Assembly: GCA_036924285.1 (NCBI GenBank) | Contig: JAYKYS010000004.1 | Location: forward strand, 15,966,001-16,030,000 | From: Asterella californica | Taxonomy: Eukaryota > Streptophyta > Marchantiopsida > Marchantiales > Aytoniaceae | Direction: 5' to 3' | Length of the DNA: 64,000 nt | Part shown: positions 41,481 through 53,018 of the stretch, piece after piece | Numbering within the stretch: the first letter of the stretch is position 1 | How the letters are laid out: every line of letters begins with the position of its first letter | Position numbers and translations under genes: made by a program | The notes under the pieces: model-generated | The model's input: only the letters and a program-made list of their open reading frames with translations | Database searches by the model: none | What the model was told of the DNA's origin: nothing

Positions 41481-42245
41481 AAATTTATTCAGTCTTCTAT
41501 ATGTAACACACAAGAAAACCAAAAGATGTTTGAAAGTAGTAATTTAAGGATCGAACCCACAGAGATGCAAGTAAAGATCATCCAAAAGTAGTAAACATGT
41601 GACAAAGATGATTCTTTATGGTTGTCTTTTATTCTCACGGGCAGAAATCAGTCCCGGTAGAGATCAAACTCAGGTCTATCCAACAAGACAAAGTTGACAA
41701 TCCTGACAATTAACATAACAGATACTGAACAGGTCAGGGACCTCAAGAAACAGATGAACAACAGAGTAACAGAGCCACGGACGGAAATGTCACACGAGAA
41801 AGTACTGCTGAAGTGCTACTAGGTAGCCTCTAACACCATAAACGCTAAGTATCTTCACACTAAGTTACTTTCACTACTATTGCTCTCGGAAAACTCTGGC
41901 GAAGAAGACTCTTCTTCCGCCGAAGTACCAGGTTCAACTTCTTCCAAAATGTTCTCACCAAAGAACAACTTCCTCCGAAGTCAACTTCGTTCAAAAACGT
42001 CTTCATAGCAAACTAACTTCGCAGATGCTGGTCTATTCACAGTCCTCGCCGTAAACGTCTTACTCTGATTTCAAATGTCGACAGCAAATCCTTCGGCACC
42101 CAGACTAATTCCTACCACAGCAAACTACGATACTTCGTAGGTAAATCCCCGAAGTTGACAAACACAAAATGGCTCCGCAAACTCAGGAAATAGAAAATCC
42201 AAAAATAATAAAACACATAGAGGTATTGAGCACGAACAACACAGC

Positions 42246-42254
42246 GCTTATATA
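42246..42254 (-). promoter_or_regulatory. TATA box in the family D LTR (copy 2)
   Basis: TATATAAGC on the minus strand, identical in sequence and position to copy 1 and downstream of the embedded ORF. Confidence 0.55.
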
Positions 42255-42285
42255 CAGATTTTTCTGAAGATGACGGATCTTCTTC

Positions 42286-44368
42286 CTAAGAAGTCGGGAG
42301 TACTTCTGATCCGCCGGATGAAGGTCCTGTGCCTGAAACGACACCAGGAACAACACCGCTTTCTATCGCTAACTCTCTACCTATCTCACAAACTGAGAAC
42401 TCAACGGTCGCTCTAACCTCCCTAAGCTCTCTAACTACCCGTTGGCCTAGCCTAGCTACTCGGTTCTTCACCGAAGAACCCTCTACGTCTGCAGCTACAA
42501 ACTCCTCCCTAATCTGCCGAAGAAATCCCAGCTCCTCAGTATCCAATTTGATGGCGAAGTAGTTCTTCAGCGTTGGCTCGATCCTACTCCGAAGTTGAGC
42601 GCTCAGCTCCTCGATCTTGATGATGCGGTGCTTCAAATCCTCGATCTCCTTCGTCATCTCAAGGACGACATCTTGAGCCTTGTTCCGCTGCCCGCGCATC
42701 TCCTCCAACTCCTTCTTCGTCAAAAAAAGAACCTTCTTGTGTTCTCTCTCTCGATCTAACTTCTGCCAAAGAAGTTCTTCTTTCTCCGAAGTCACCTTCT
42801 TGAGTTCTTCGGTCTTCGCTTGGGTCTCCTTCTGTGCCATGAGGAGTGCTGCTCGTAAGTTCTCCTTCTCCTCCTGCCAGTTACCTCGGCCAAAGTGCAT
42901 CGTCTGCACTAACTTCCCTAGGTTCAGCTTCTGACCGATCACCTCGTCGTATGTTCCTCGGTTCCCTTCTAAGTTGTGCAGTAGTGACACGACTACCTCC
43001 TGGATGTACTTCGCCAAGAAGCAAGTTGCTCTATCTCTCCTATCGTCGATAGAGAAAGAGTAGTCTTCGGTGTAATGTCAGCGTCCTTCTCCGTCCGAGG
43101 AGTGTCCTCTTCTTCGGCTTCCTCAGTTGCCTCTTCGTCAGCTGCTTCCCCATCGGCACAGACTGTCTTGGTCATCTTCATCTTCTTCCTCGACTTCTGT
43201 GCGGACCTCGGTGTCTCTTCCAAAGGCTTCTTCCTTCCACTTCTTCGGACCGGAGGAGATACCTCGACCACATCTTCATCCTCGGTCGGATTCACCTCTT
43301 CGGTTGCCTTCTCTGGAACTGCTGCTGAAGTCGACGCGTCTTGCCTCTGCAATGTGTCGGCCGCTACTTCGGTTCTTGCTTCTTCGGCCATAACTTTGTC
43401 GAAGAACAACTCTCGAGTTGTGCATCTCTGGCTGGAGTCTGTACCACCTCGAATTCGTCTTCTTCGGCTGTTGCGGTGAAGCCTAATCACTTCTGATCTT
43501 CGGCCGATAACAGTCCCATTCTCATGTAAAACATCGAGACAAATGGTCCTATGTAAACCATGTCTTCCTCCTTCCAAAGCTTCTGCACATGACGATGAAA
43601 GATCCTCGTCCAATGCGCTCTTTTCCCGGCGAAGAGCTGCTCAATGAAGTTGATCTGTCAGTTCGACATGTAACTCGTTCTTCGTGGCCGAAAGATCACC
43701 ATGATCGCATCAGCAACCTCCCTCTTCTTCGGATGAACGTAATCGCTCGTCTTGTAACCGTTCCTCCTCTGCGGCAATTCCTTGAAGAGCTTGGGGAAGT
43801 TCTTCACTGCTTCGGGCGATGCTGCAGCTGAAACGCTGTCAAAGAGAAGATCGCCCTCCCGGCCTGCATCGTCGGTCCTTAAGACGCCGGACTTGTAATC
43901 TTCGATCCAGTTACAAGGCCGTCCATAGTTGTCATCCGCCGGATGTTGTCTGCCAACCTTCAACTCGTGCACCAATTTCGAGGAGACCATCCCCCACCAA
44001 GGAAGTAGGAGGAATGCCAATCCCATCTCCTCGAGCTCCTTCTCATAGCGGCGAAGAGCCGCTCGATTAACTTCTAGTGCTCGGAGCCTCGGTGGCTTAG
44101 ATGTCTGCATCTCTCGCATGTGTCTAGGATCACTGTAACAGGCTTCACCGAAGATGGATTCTTCGTTGCAATCCACTTCCTCGTCCGTAACCGAGTTCTT
44201 CCTCTCAAATTGGCTTCCTCGCCAATCACTGACTTCGACGAAGTAGAGATACTTCGGCGATCGGAAAATGCGGTGCGCTGCGCTCCTGCTATCGCTCTGG
44301 GAATAGTAAGACAATAAGGTAAATGACTTTGTTACTTGGCTTATATCTCGTGATAGGCTTTCCCACAC
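42286..44368 (-). pseudogene. LTR-embedded ORF of family D (copy 2; best preserved)
   Basis: Three long open segments: 44,368-43,658 (236 codons, N-terminal domain), 43,613-42,993 (206 codons, end of the domain plus acidic/basic linker) and 43,017-42,286 (243 codons, coiled coil and tail). They are split by the TGA after YMSN and by frameshifts near 43,420 and 43,010, all shared with copy 1. The N-terminal segment lacks copy 1's private frameshift. The coiled coil runs through EELKKVTSEKEELLWQKLDR and KKELEEMRGQRNKAQDVV. Matches to the E ORF are RNGYKTSDYVHPKKR, HWTRIFYRHVQ, MVYIGPF and AEDQKRLGF. Function unknown. Confidence 0.65.
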
Positions 44369-44719
44369 GTGCCGAAGTTAGGATTTTCCTCTTCACGACT
44401 GACATTCTTCGGCGCTCGCAGTGCGGCGATGTTCTTCCTCTGCAACTGCGATACATTCTTCAGCCTGCTGTAACTTCGTCATTCGACCTCCGATTGCCTC
44501 GCACAACATATCGTTAGAAAGATCTTGGTCCGAGGAATTCAACTATGAGGAAGTCATCTCTCAAGTGTCTCCATAGATTCGATAATTTCCTCCAAAACTG
44601 AGATTCTTCACTAAACTTCTAATTAACACTATTCTCTTCATATCTTTTATCTTCTATCATCTATTCTTCTTATTTATTTTACAACTAATCAATTAATTAA
44701 AAAACGAAAAATCAAGGCT

Positions 44720-45352
44720 TCACATATCTTCTATCATCTCCTCCTCATCCTCATACCTCGCACGAGATAACATATCAGCTACTGGATTGTTCTTCCCCGC
44801 TATGTGTCGGAACTCAGGATTTAAGGACTTGATGTAAGCAATCCAACGTAGCATAGCAATATCAGGGGTGTTACAATTTGTAATCATCCCTAATAGTGAT
44901 AAACAATCTGTTTCTACTATTAGTGGCACTCCAATCAAATAGTCCTTTTCAGCTTTCATAGTTGTAACTACTCCCCATAACTCTCTCTTCACTTGAGGAT
45001 AATTTGTATGTCTCTCACTCAACACCTTTGCTCCAAATCTGATTGCAAACCGATTCTCTTCTTCATCATCCTGTCCTACTGCCCATCGAATGGCTATCAG
45101 ACTAGTATCAACAGTAAGTATCACTAGTTTGCTATCCTCATAGCTCACACGACGAAGTATAGGTGGAGAAGATAACAACTGTTTCAATCTCTGAATCGTC
45201 TCAATATGTCTCTCCTCCCATGCAAACCTCTTGTGCTTTCTCAACAGATCATAAAGAAGATCAGCCACATGTGCAAAATGTGGAATCCACACATGATAGA
45301 AGACACAAGCTCCAAGAAACCTTCTCACCTGTTGTTGAACCACAAGTATCAT
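44720..45352 (-). pseudogene. Family A RNase H (copy 2)
   Basis: The connection and RNase H are open in one frame here (VRRFLGACVFYHVWIPHFA, LTVDTSLIAIRWAVGQ, VKRELWGVVTTMKAEKDYL, WIAYIKSLNPEFRHIAGK), because copy 2 keeps the 10 bases lost from copy 1. It stops after EEEMIEDM; no integrase follows. Confidence 0.85.
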
Positions 45353-46436
45353 TCATCCGCCGTATAGCATCCACTTTACCAGGATCAGACTTACGTCCAA
45401 ACCATCCACATAGGTGCCTCACAATCACAACTTCTCGCACTCCAAATGAAGACTTAGCACCTGATAGTGTCAAGTGCGCCTCTTCAAGTCGTGATAAGAT
45501 TTTATCACAATCTGAAATGTGATCAGCAACAAAGTTTCTACACCACTTCAGATCCATTGTCTCATCTTTCTCCTCCTCAACGCATCCCTTAATTGGAATG
45601 TCATCCAAGAAAGGCATGGTCTTCTCAAGAATGAACTCACGGAGAACCTTGTTCATCCCGTTCATCATGTGCGCTACCGAGTTCGTTGCTCCTTGTGGTA
45701 GCGTGCACATTCTGACCAACCTCAACGGTGTCCTCATGGTGGTGATATCTCTACTCTGTTCAGCAAGTTGAAATTGATCGTATCCAGAGTAAAGATCTCC
45801 TATAGAGTAAATAGTCCTCCCAGCAAACGCTTCAGCAAACTCTCCGACGATAGGTCCTATGCCTGTATTTCTGATGGTCACTTGATTCACAGGTTGCATA
45901 TCTTGGATGAACCGTAATGCACCACTCTTCTTTGATACTGTAAACCAACGACTAGAGTATGGTACAAACGATGGTTCCAAGATCTTCATCTGCTTCAAGA
46001 GCTCTATGAGTTCCGGTAGATATGCTCTAGGTATAGGAATTGACCTCAAGTCCCAAGGAGCATGTGGAACTGTGAATATGATCATTGGCGTCACAATGCT
46101 AGGATCTACACATCCGATTTCTGAGGCTTCAAAAGCAAAAGCTTTCCCATGCCTAGTTAATATCTCTCTAAACCTATTCTCCTCCACAGGCAAAAGAAAA
46201 TCTGCAGAACCAACCTTCAACTCCTTGAGCGTAGCTTCAGTGAACTTGTGACCGACCCGGCTAAGATCTCTCAAGCTTTTCTCCTTCGAAGATTGTTGGA
46301 CTCGCTGGTTAGAATCACTAGGTAATGGTTGAGCAACAGGTTTTACCTTCTTGTTTACCATTTTGTACCTAGTATCAACTCTAACTTCATGATCTACGAA
46401 TGACTCTATAGTTGTATAGAGCTCCCTAGAGTGCAT
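45261..46436 (-). pseudogene. Family A reverse transcriptase (copy 2)
   Basis: 391 open codons with MQPVNQVTIRNTG, SGYDQFQLAEQSRDITTMRT, LPQGATNSVAHMMNGM and the FLDD box. A 2-base deletion near 45,331 shifts it out of frame with RNase H; copy 1 does not have it. There is also a 9-base in-frame deletion near 45,990 (LLKQMK against LLKEKMQMK). Confidence 0.85.
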
Positions 46437-46588
46437 TCCACCACATGATCCTCATCTTCTTGCTCATCCATAGCAAGTTCATCGATGAAATCTCCCAATT
46501 CTAACTCCAAATAAACACCTTCTATCTTATCATCCTCTTCAAGCACACCAACTCTCTTTAGGTCTTTTTCAATTTTTCGCACAACCTT
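46406..46588 (-). pseudogene. Family A protease-RT spacer remnant (copy 2)
   Basis: Contains VVRKIEKDLKRVGVLEEDDK and DEQEDEDHVVECTLGS, matching 8,098-8,277. Upstream sequence is replaced at 46,588, so it has no start. Confidence 0.6.
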
Positions 46589-46843
46589 TGAAAATACAAC
46601 GTCAATATTAGAACCTGGAAACGTTCTACAATGAAAGGTACGACAAAAGAAAACGGTGAAGCTATCACTCGATTGTAATATTCTTGCCTGAAGTTTCTCA
46701 CGATCCAAGCCCCATGATTGATCTTCGGTCTACAATGACACCGAACATCGACCCAAAGGTTGGAAGAAACATTCGATGGATAGTTGAGATCCATCGTTCC
46801 TCACAACAAGATGTACATCGTCATATCCCAAGTCTCTTCATAT
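46589..46843. other. Unassigned 255 bp private to copy 2
   Basis: Lies between truncated family A and the family B leader. I see no similarity to anything else in the window and no coding potential worth reporting. It may be an older flank that copy 1 has lost. Confidence 0.4.
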
Positions 46844-47149
46844 GTTCCGTTGTCGGAACCTCACTTGAAGGGATCATTGAAAGATGTTTAGAGTTCAGTT
46901 CTATATTCGACAAAAAGAGATCATGAGAGAACACATGGAGAGAACGTTGGGAGGAGAGAGAGCTAACGCGATGTTAGCAACATTAGAACTTTTCGTGTAT
47001 CTCGTAATAATCTATGACGCATTCGAAGTTATTCTTTACATCTTGTTCACTTAGAAAGAGTTTGAATAGAGTTGAAAGGGGATGAAACAAGAGTTATAGA
47101 GAAAGGAGGAGAGAGAAGTTATTAGAGGAGAAAAATTTCCGAGTTTGAG

Positions 47150-47590
47150 GATTTCTGCTCTCTGGAAAATTTTTACAGTCATTGTCAGATTTTCTGTGAA
47201 TTTTATTTTCTAGTGAAACTTTCCAATACTGTAGCTTGGCTGATAACCTATCTACGACAAAAAAAATCATAGGAAAAGGTGGTCTAGAGAGGGAGCAATG
47301 AATTTTCAAAGTTGAGGGGGTCTATTCGTGAGAGTTGAGGAATTCTGTTCTCTGGAAAAAGTTTACAGTCATTGTCAGATTTTCTGTGAATTTTATTTTC
47401 CTGAGAAACTTTCCAGTGTTTTAGAGTGGATGATAAGCTATCTAGGACAACAAAAATCAAGAGAAAAGGTGGTATGGAGAGAGAGCCATGAATTTTCAAA
47501 GTTGAGGGGTTGAAAGCCATGAGAAAAGTGAAAATATACAAATTTCAGTTCTTTGAAAATTTGTACAGTCAGCACCATCTCTTTTGATTA
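47150..47590 (+). repeat. Leader tandem repeat of family B, partial element (copy 2)
   Basis: Three units begin at about 47,150, 47,345 and 47,545, homologous to those at 15,013-15,450. The third is shorter. Confidence 0.6.
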
Positions 47591-47725
47591 AGGAATTTTC
47601 TATTGAAACTTCATTAGTTAGTAGCTTGGAGGTTGAGCTACTGGAGATCACAAAAATCTTGGAGAGATCTCTTACCGATTAAGAGATATACGGTTCGACA
47701 TACAAGGAGGTCTTGAAGATACTTC

Positions 47726-48043
47726 ATGGGGAATCCAGTTCGAGTGCCGAGGTTGAAGAAAAGACGTTTGAGAGTTAGAATGGAGACGGAAAAGCCAAAG
47801 TTAAGTATAAAGGCGTTGCGATCAAGCATCTATTGCAGTTGGGGTGCCCTTTTTGCTCTATATCAAGAAGTTTTTGCGAGCATCGGCGCAGACGCGAAGA
47901 AAATTGAGTTCAAAGCATCATTCACTGTGGAGACCACGAATGCTCTTGACAAAGAAGAGTGTGATCTTTACAAGAGTGACTTTAAGATGTCTGCTAGGAT
48001 CAGTACAGACGATGGTCATGAAGATATTATCATGGACTCTTAA
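47726..48043 (+). CDS. Family B accessory ORF a (105 codons), copy 2 partial element
   Basis: Open from ATG to TAA: MGNPVRVPRLKKRRLRVR, SIYCSWGALFALYQE, HEDIIMDS. Nearly the same as 11,829-12,146. Unrecognised; upstream of ORF b. Confidence 0.45.
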   Translation: MGNPVRVPRLKKRRLRVRMETEKPKLSIKALRSSIYCSWGALFALYQEVFASIGADAKKIEFKASFTVETTNALDKEECDLYKSDFKMSARISTDDGHEDIIMDS

Positions 48044-48181
48044 TTTTAGATTGGATTTTATTTCGTGTATAGCATGTATAATACACGATTTTCAGTATAA
48101 AGCTCGAAAGAGTTAAGAAAGTGATGTAGAGTTATTTTCCTCAAAGATATTTTGTCCACTTAATGGTTGAGAAGGTGCAAC

Positions 48182-48529
48182 ATGAATAGAAGTTCGAAAG
48201 ATTGGAAAGTTAGACTTAGAAACCTTCTTCAAGGTTTAGATGTCATAGTAAGCGTCGGAGAGAGCTCCAAAGAGGTTATCGTTGAGTTTGAGAACCCTAG
48301 TACAAAACCTCAAGTAGAATCTCCGAGGAGAAGAGTAGAAACCGACTTGTGGTGTTATTTCTGTAGAGGGTTGGGACATAAAGTAGTGAATTGTCCAACT
48401 AGAATCAGAACCGAGAGAGCTAAAGGGAAGCGGGAGTTTATTGATTTAAGTCTTCGAGTGGGGTCCATCGTCACCAACGCCAATCCATCTTCTAGGAGAA
48501 GATCTTTGTCTAAGTTGTGGAGTGGGTGA
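48182..48529 (+). pseudogene. Family B accessory ORF b, copy 2 partial element
   Basis: ATG 48,182 (MNRSSKDWKVRLRNLLQG), knuckle CYFCRGLGHKVVNC, then the same frameshift as at 12,285 that removes the second Cys/His cluster. The shift is therefore older than the duplication and specific to the partial element. Confidence 0.5.
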
Positions 48530-48872
48530 TCTATCAAGAGGACACAAGTGTGTCGATGTGGCTGCCCTACTTACGTCAATCGTCGAGAAGTTAGACGAGA
48601 CTCAAAGAGCTGAGACGGAGAAGTTGTCGACTTCAAAAGAGGACCCGATTGAGTTGTGATGGAGATCGTCATTCGGATGGTGGAGAAGACGGTGATGCGA
48701 CTCAGACTCATGATTACCTTGGGAGAAGAGATGGCACAAGAGGTGTTGTTACAACCATTTCCTTTCATTTTACCTATGGTAGATTATTCGCGAATGGAAT
48801 TGGTGATGTTTGTACTCTTTTAACGAGTAGTTATTGCACAAAAATTAGAAGGGTAGAAAGAATAGTTACAAG

Positions 48873-49684
48873 ATGGGGAAGTTACCAGTGTTTCATGAGA
48901 AGGACAATGAAGATGTAGAATCATTTGTACGAGACTTCAAAAAGGGTTGCATCGGAAACAACATGAGAAGGAAGGAAGAATGGGTGTTGTTACTACCAGA
49001 GTTTTTAGAAGATTTTGCTCTTACGTGGTATGAAGACCGAGTGAAGAGCAAGACACTTCGTGCAGTTGAAGACACATGAGAGACGTTGAGTAATGCACTC
49101 ATCGAAAAATTTCTTCCAGAAGAGAGTTATGAGAAGCTCATGGTGGAACTTACTCATTTGAAGCAACGGGACGACGAGAAAGTTCGGCAATATGCCGAAA
49201 GGGTGGATAAGTTGGAGCAACGATTTCGGACGGTCCTACGGAAGAATGGAGACAATGTGGAGCTAACGATGGCGGGATTAGAGCAGTGCTGACCAAGAAC
49301 TTGGTGGGACGGTTGAGACTTTCAATTCGAACCCAAATGAGGTACGAGAAACCAACAACCAAAGCGGAGGCCATCAAGATTGCGACAAATATGGAAGAGA
49401 GTTTGGATGAAGGAGATATCATCCAACCTCATCATGTTGCTCTGGTGTCGACTCCGACTCCTGGTGTAGCCACAACGATCGCACCTGCACCATCACAATT
49501 GATGATTGCTTCAACGTCAACTCCTACTCCAACGGTGGTGCCAAGACCGTTTGTCCCAACAACGATGTCTACTGCCACCTCTGATTTTCATGCCGAGTTG
49601 AAGAGCATCACGATACTCTTGCGGATCTCAAGATAAACATGACACAGTTACGAGAATGGAGGAACAAAGGTGGAGGAGGAGGTC
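48873..49684 (+). pseudogene. Family B gag, truncated (partial element, copy 2)
   Basis: MGKLPVFHEKDNEDVESFVR, then EFLEDFALTWYEDRV and a TGA at 49,077-49,079 in place of Trp, shared with copy 1. The stretch VDKLEQRFRTVLRKNGDNVE is in frame here, which shows the 1-base deletion in the complete elements. Ends at the LTR junction. Confidence 0.75.
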
Positions 49685-50598
49685 TGTAACGACCTATGTT
49701 ACACATAGGAAGTTTGTCTATTAGTAAGGTATTTAATTATAACTAAGTGTTGAGAATGTTTATTTGCTGCCAAAGTACTTTAAGGAGGTATCAAGTTAGT
49801 CATGACTAGCTAAAAGTTAGTTATGATTAAACTTAGTTGTACTTTTGGTAGAATTCAGATATTTGCTAAAGAGTGAGCACTACTATTTTGTCCTCTTGTA
49901 TAAAAGGTAGAAAGGAGGTGGAAAGTATCCCTTATCTCCTTTTTGACTTGATATTAGTGGTTGGATTAAAGTTGTGGATTTTGTGGGCATTAAAAACAAG
50001 AAGAGATTCCACATGTTTCTTTTTTAATGGGTCGTAGTGTAGAGGGGGGTGGAAATTCGAGATTCCTTGAGAATATTCTAGAATCCTTCTAGAAGTTGTT
50101 GACTTTGAAGGAATAAGCCCATGTGAAAAGATAAGAAGCCCATGTGATTAATGCTTTTACCTTAAGTAATATTTTAGTAAAATCCGGTAAAAGTAGTTAC
50201 GGCTGAGTTATCGGAGGGTATCAAAGTAAAAACCTAGAATGTATAAATAGAGCAGTAGAGAAAAGCTCCTCATCCTTGTTTTCATATCGTCGTAATGACA
50301 ACTTGAGTAATATAGCGAGTGTGAGATATTTTTAGCATGTGAGAACTTGAGAGACGTTGTTAGAATGGAGGATTTTAGTTGATGAGTTTATGAAGATTTT
50401 TAGTTGATAAGTTTGTGGGTGTATGAATTAGTGAACTTAGCATTTTTCCCTTCAAGATTCATGGTGTGCTTCCATCAAAGCCATCAGAGGTGACCCCTGA
50501 GTGAGAGACAGGCCCGACATTTGCAGATTCATCGATGACGATCGTGGTGGTTGAGAGATCGGGGGGTAGTTGATCGATGGGATCGTGAAGGGTTTACA
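49685..50598 (+). repeat. Family B 5' LTR (copy 2)
   Basis: 914 bp, TGTAACGACC...GGGTTTACA, with TATAAATA at 50,242-50,249. The primer-binding site TGGTTCCGTTGCCGGGAC follows at 50,603-50,620. Confidence 0.92.
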
Positions 50599-50602
50599 TT
50601 TT

Positions 50603-50620
50603 TGGTTCCGTTGCCGGGAC
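50603..50620 (+). other. Family B primer-binding site (copy 2)
   Basis: TGGTTCCGTTGCCGGGAC, closer to the tRNA-Asp consensus than the copy 1 version by one base. Confidence 0.7.
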
Positions 50621-50916
50621 CTCACTTGAAAGGATCATTGAAAATGTTTAGAGTTCAGTTCTATATTAGACAAAAAGAGATTATGAGAGAACACATCGAG
50701 AGAACGTTGGGAGGAGAGATAGCTAACGCGATGTTAGCAACATTAGAACCTTTCGTGTATCCCGTAATGATATATGACGCGTTCGAAGTCATTCTTTACA
50801 TCTTGTTCACTTAGAAAAGGTTTGAGGAGAGTTGAAAGAGGGTGCAACAAGAGTTGTAGAGAAAGGAGGAGACAAAAGTTATTAGAGGAGAGAAATTTGT
50901 GAGTTTAGAAATTCTG

Positions 50917-51350
50917 CTCTCTGGAAAATTTATACAGTCGCTGTCAACTTTTCTGTGAATTTTATTTTCTTGAGAAACTTTCCAATGTTTTAGATTGGCT
51001 AATAACCTATCTAGGACAAAATAAATCATAGGAAAAGGTGGTCTAGAGAAGGAGCAATGAATTTTCAAAGTTGAGGGGTTTATTCGTGAGAGTTGAGGAA
51101 TTCTGTTCTCTGGAAAAAGTTTACAGTCAGTGTCAGATTTTCTTTGAGTTTTATTTTCCTGAGAAACTTTTCAGTGTTTTAGAGTGGCTGATAAGCTATC
51201 CAGGACAAAAGAAATCATGAGAAGATGAGGTCTGAAGAGGGAGAAAGAATTTTTCAAAGTGGAGGGGGTTGACAACCATGAGGGAAATGAAAATATACAA
51301 ATTTCAGTTCTCTGAAAATTTGTACAGTCATCACCATCTCTTCTGATTAG
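50917..51350 (+). repeat. Leader tandem repeat of family B, complete element (copy 2)
   Basis: Three roughly 190-bp units as at 15,013-15,450. Confidence 0.6.
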
Positions 51351-51484
51351 GGAAGTTTCTGTTGAAACTTCATGATTTAGTAACTTGGAGGTTGAGCTAA
51401 TGGAGACCACAAAAATCTTGGAGAGATCTCTTACCAACTAAGAGATATACGTTTCGGCATACAAGGAGGTCTTGACGACACGTC

Positions 51485-51809
51485 ATGAGGAATCCAGTTC
51501 GAGTGCTAAGGTTGAAGAAAAGACGTTTGGGAGTTAGAACGGAGATGGAAAGGCCAACGTTAAGTATAGAGGCGTTGCGATCAAGCATCTATTGCAGTTG
51601 GGGTGCCATTTTTGCTTTATATAAAGAAGCTTCTGCGAGCATCGGCGCAGATGTGAAGAAAGTTGAGTTGAGTTCAAAGTATCATTCACTGTGGAGGCCA
51701 CGAATGCTCCTGGCGAAGTAGAGTGTGATCCTTACAAAAGTGACTTTAAGATGTCTGCTAGGATCAGTACAGACGATGGTCATGAGGATATTATCATGGA
51801 CTCTTAATT
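51485..51809 (+). pseudogene. Family B accessory ORF a, complete element (copy 2)
   Basis: MRNPVRVLRLKKRRLGVR onward with the same frameshift after VKKVEL as at 15,586; the frame ends at 51,721. The original stop region is still recognisable near 51,808. Confidence 0.45.
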
Positions 51810-51945
51810 TTAGATTGGATTTTAATTCGTGTATAGCATGTATAATACACGATTTTCAGTATAAAGCTAGGAAGAGTTAAGAAAGTGATGTAGAATTATT
51901 TTCCTCTATGATACTTTGTCCACTTAATGGTTGAGAAGGTGCAAC

Positions 51946-52422
51946 ATGAGTGGAAATTCAAAAGATTGGAAAGTTAGACTTAGAAACCTTCCTCAAGGTT
52001 TAGATGTCATAGTAAGTGTCGGAGAAAGTTCGAGAGAGATTATCGTCGAGTTTGAAAACCCTAGTACTAAACCTCAAGTAGAATCTCCGAGGAGAAGAGT
52101 AGAAACCAACTTGTGGTGTTATTTCTGTAGAGGGTTGGGACACAAAGTAGTGAATTGTCCAACTAGAATCAGAACCGAGAGAGCTAAAGGGAAGCGGGAG
52201 TTTACTGATTTAAGTCTTCGAGTGGGTCCATCGTCACCAGCGCCAATTCATCTTCTAGACGAAGATCCTTGTCCAAGTTGTGGAGTGGGTGATCTATCAA
52301 GAGGACACAAGTGCGTCGATGTGGCCGCCCTACTTACGTCAGTAGTCGAGAAGTTGGACGAGACTCAAAGAGCTAAGACGGAAAAGTTGTCGACTTCAAA
52401 AGAGGACTCGGCTGAGTTGTGA
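51946..52422 (+). CDS. Family B accessory ORF b with two Cys/His clusters (copy 2)
   Basis: 158 open codons, almost identical to 16,047-16,523, with both CYFCRGLGHKVVNC and CPSCGVGDLSRGHKC intact. Unrecognised; lies 213 bases upstream of the gag ATG. Confidence 0.55.
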   Translation: MSGNSKDWKVRLRNLPQGLDVIVSVGESSREIIVEFENPSTKPQVESPRRRVETNLWCYFCRGLGHKVVNCPTRIRTERAKGKREFTDLSLRVGPSSPAPIHLLDEDPCPSCGVGDLSRGHKCVDVAALLTSVVEKLDETQRAKTEKLSTSKEDSAEL

Positions 52423-52635
52423 TGGAGATCGTCATTCGGATGGTGGAGAAGACGGTGATGCGACTCAGACTCATGATTACCTTGGGAGAAGAGATGGCAC
52501 AAGAGGTGTTGTTACAACCATTTCCTTTCATTTTACCTATGGTAGATTATTCGCGAATGGAATTGGTGATGTTTGTACTCTTTTAGCGAGTAGTTATTGC
52601 ACAAAAATTTAAAGGGTAGAAAGAATAGTTACAAG

Positions 52636-53018
52636 ATGGGGAAGTTACCAGTGTCTCATGGGAAGGACAATGAAGATTTAGAACCATTTGTACGAGACTT
52701 CAAAAGGGGTTGCATCGGAAACAACGTGAGAAGGAAGGAAGAATGGGTGTTGTTACTACTAGAGTTTTTAGAAGATTTTGCTCTTACGTGGTATGAAGAT
52801 CGAGTGAAGAGCCAGACACCTGGTGCAGTTGAGGACACATGGGAGATGTTGAGTAATGCACTCATCGAAGAATTTCTTCCAGAAGAGAGTTATGAGAAGC
52901 TCATGGTGGAACTTACTCATTTGAAGCAACGGGACGACGAGAAAGTTCGGCAATATGCCAAAAGGGTGGATAAGTTGGAGCACGGTTTCGGACGGTCCTA
53001 GGGAAGAGTGGAGACAAT
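52636..53018 (+). pseudogene. Family B gag capsid region (copy 2)
   Basis: ATG 52,636 (MGKLPVSHGKDNEDLEPFVR), core EFLEDFALTWYEDRV with Trp intact, ALIEEFLPEESYEKLM. The 1-base deletion near HGFGRS takes it to a TAG at 52,999-53,001. The rest of gag is in frame with pol from 53,019. Confidence 0.8.

Larger units (their letters stand above)
41481..44683 (-). repeat. Family D long LTR with embedded ORF (copy 2)
   Basis: Counterpart of 3,172-6,373 with the same uncertain 5' boundary (TGTAAA at 44,683). It contains the ORF at 42,286-44,368 and the TATA box at 42,246-42,254. Family A RNase H ends 37 bases beyond it. Confidence 0.55.
44684..46588 (-). mobile_element. Family A element, 3' part only (copy 2)
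   Basis: RNase H, RT and the last part of the protease region survive. At 46,588 the match to copy 1 (8,277) stops, so gag, knuckle and most of the protease are missing. On the left it meets the D LTR exactly as in copy 1, so that junction predates the duplication. Confidence 0.8.
46844..49684 (+). mobile_element. Family B partial element: leader, accessory ORFs, gag (copy 2)
   Basis: Starts inside the primer-binding site (TTCCGTTGTCGGAACC) and runs through the leader repeats, ORF a, ORF b and gag. It ends after RNKGGGGG, at exactly the same base as copy 1, where a B LTR begins (49,685). It retains about 0.7 kb of leader that copy 1 lacks. Confidence 0.8.
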
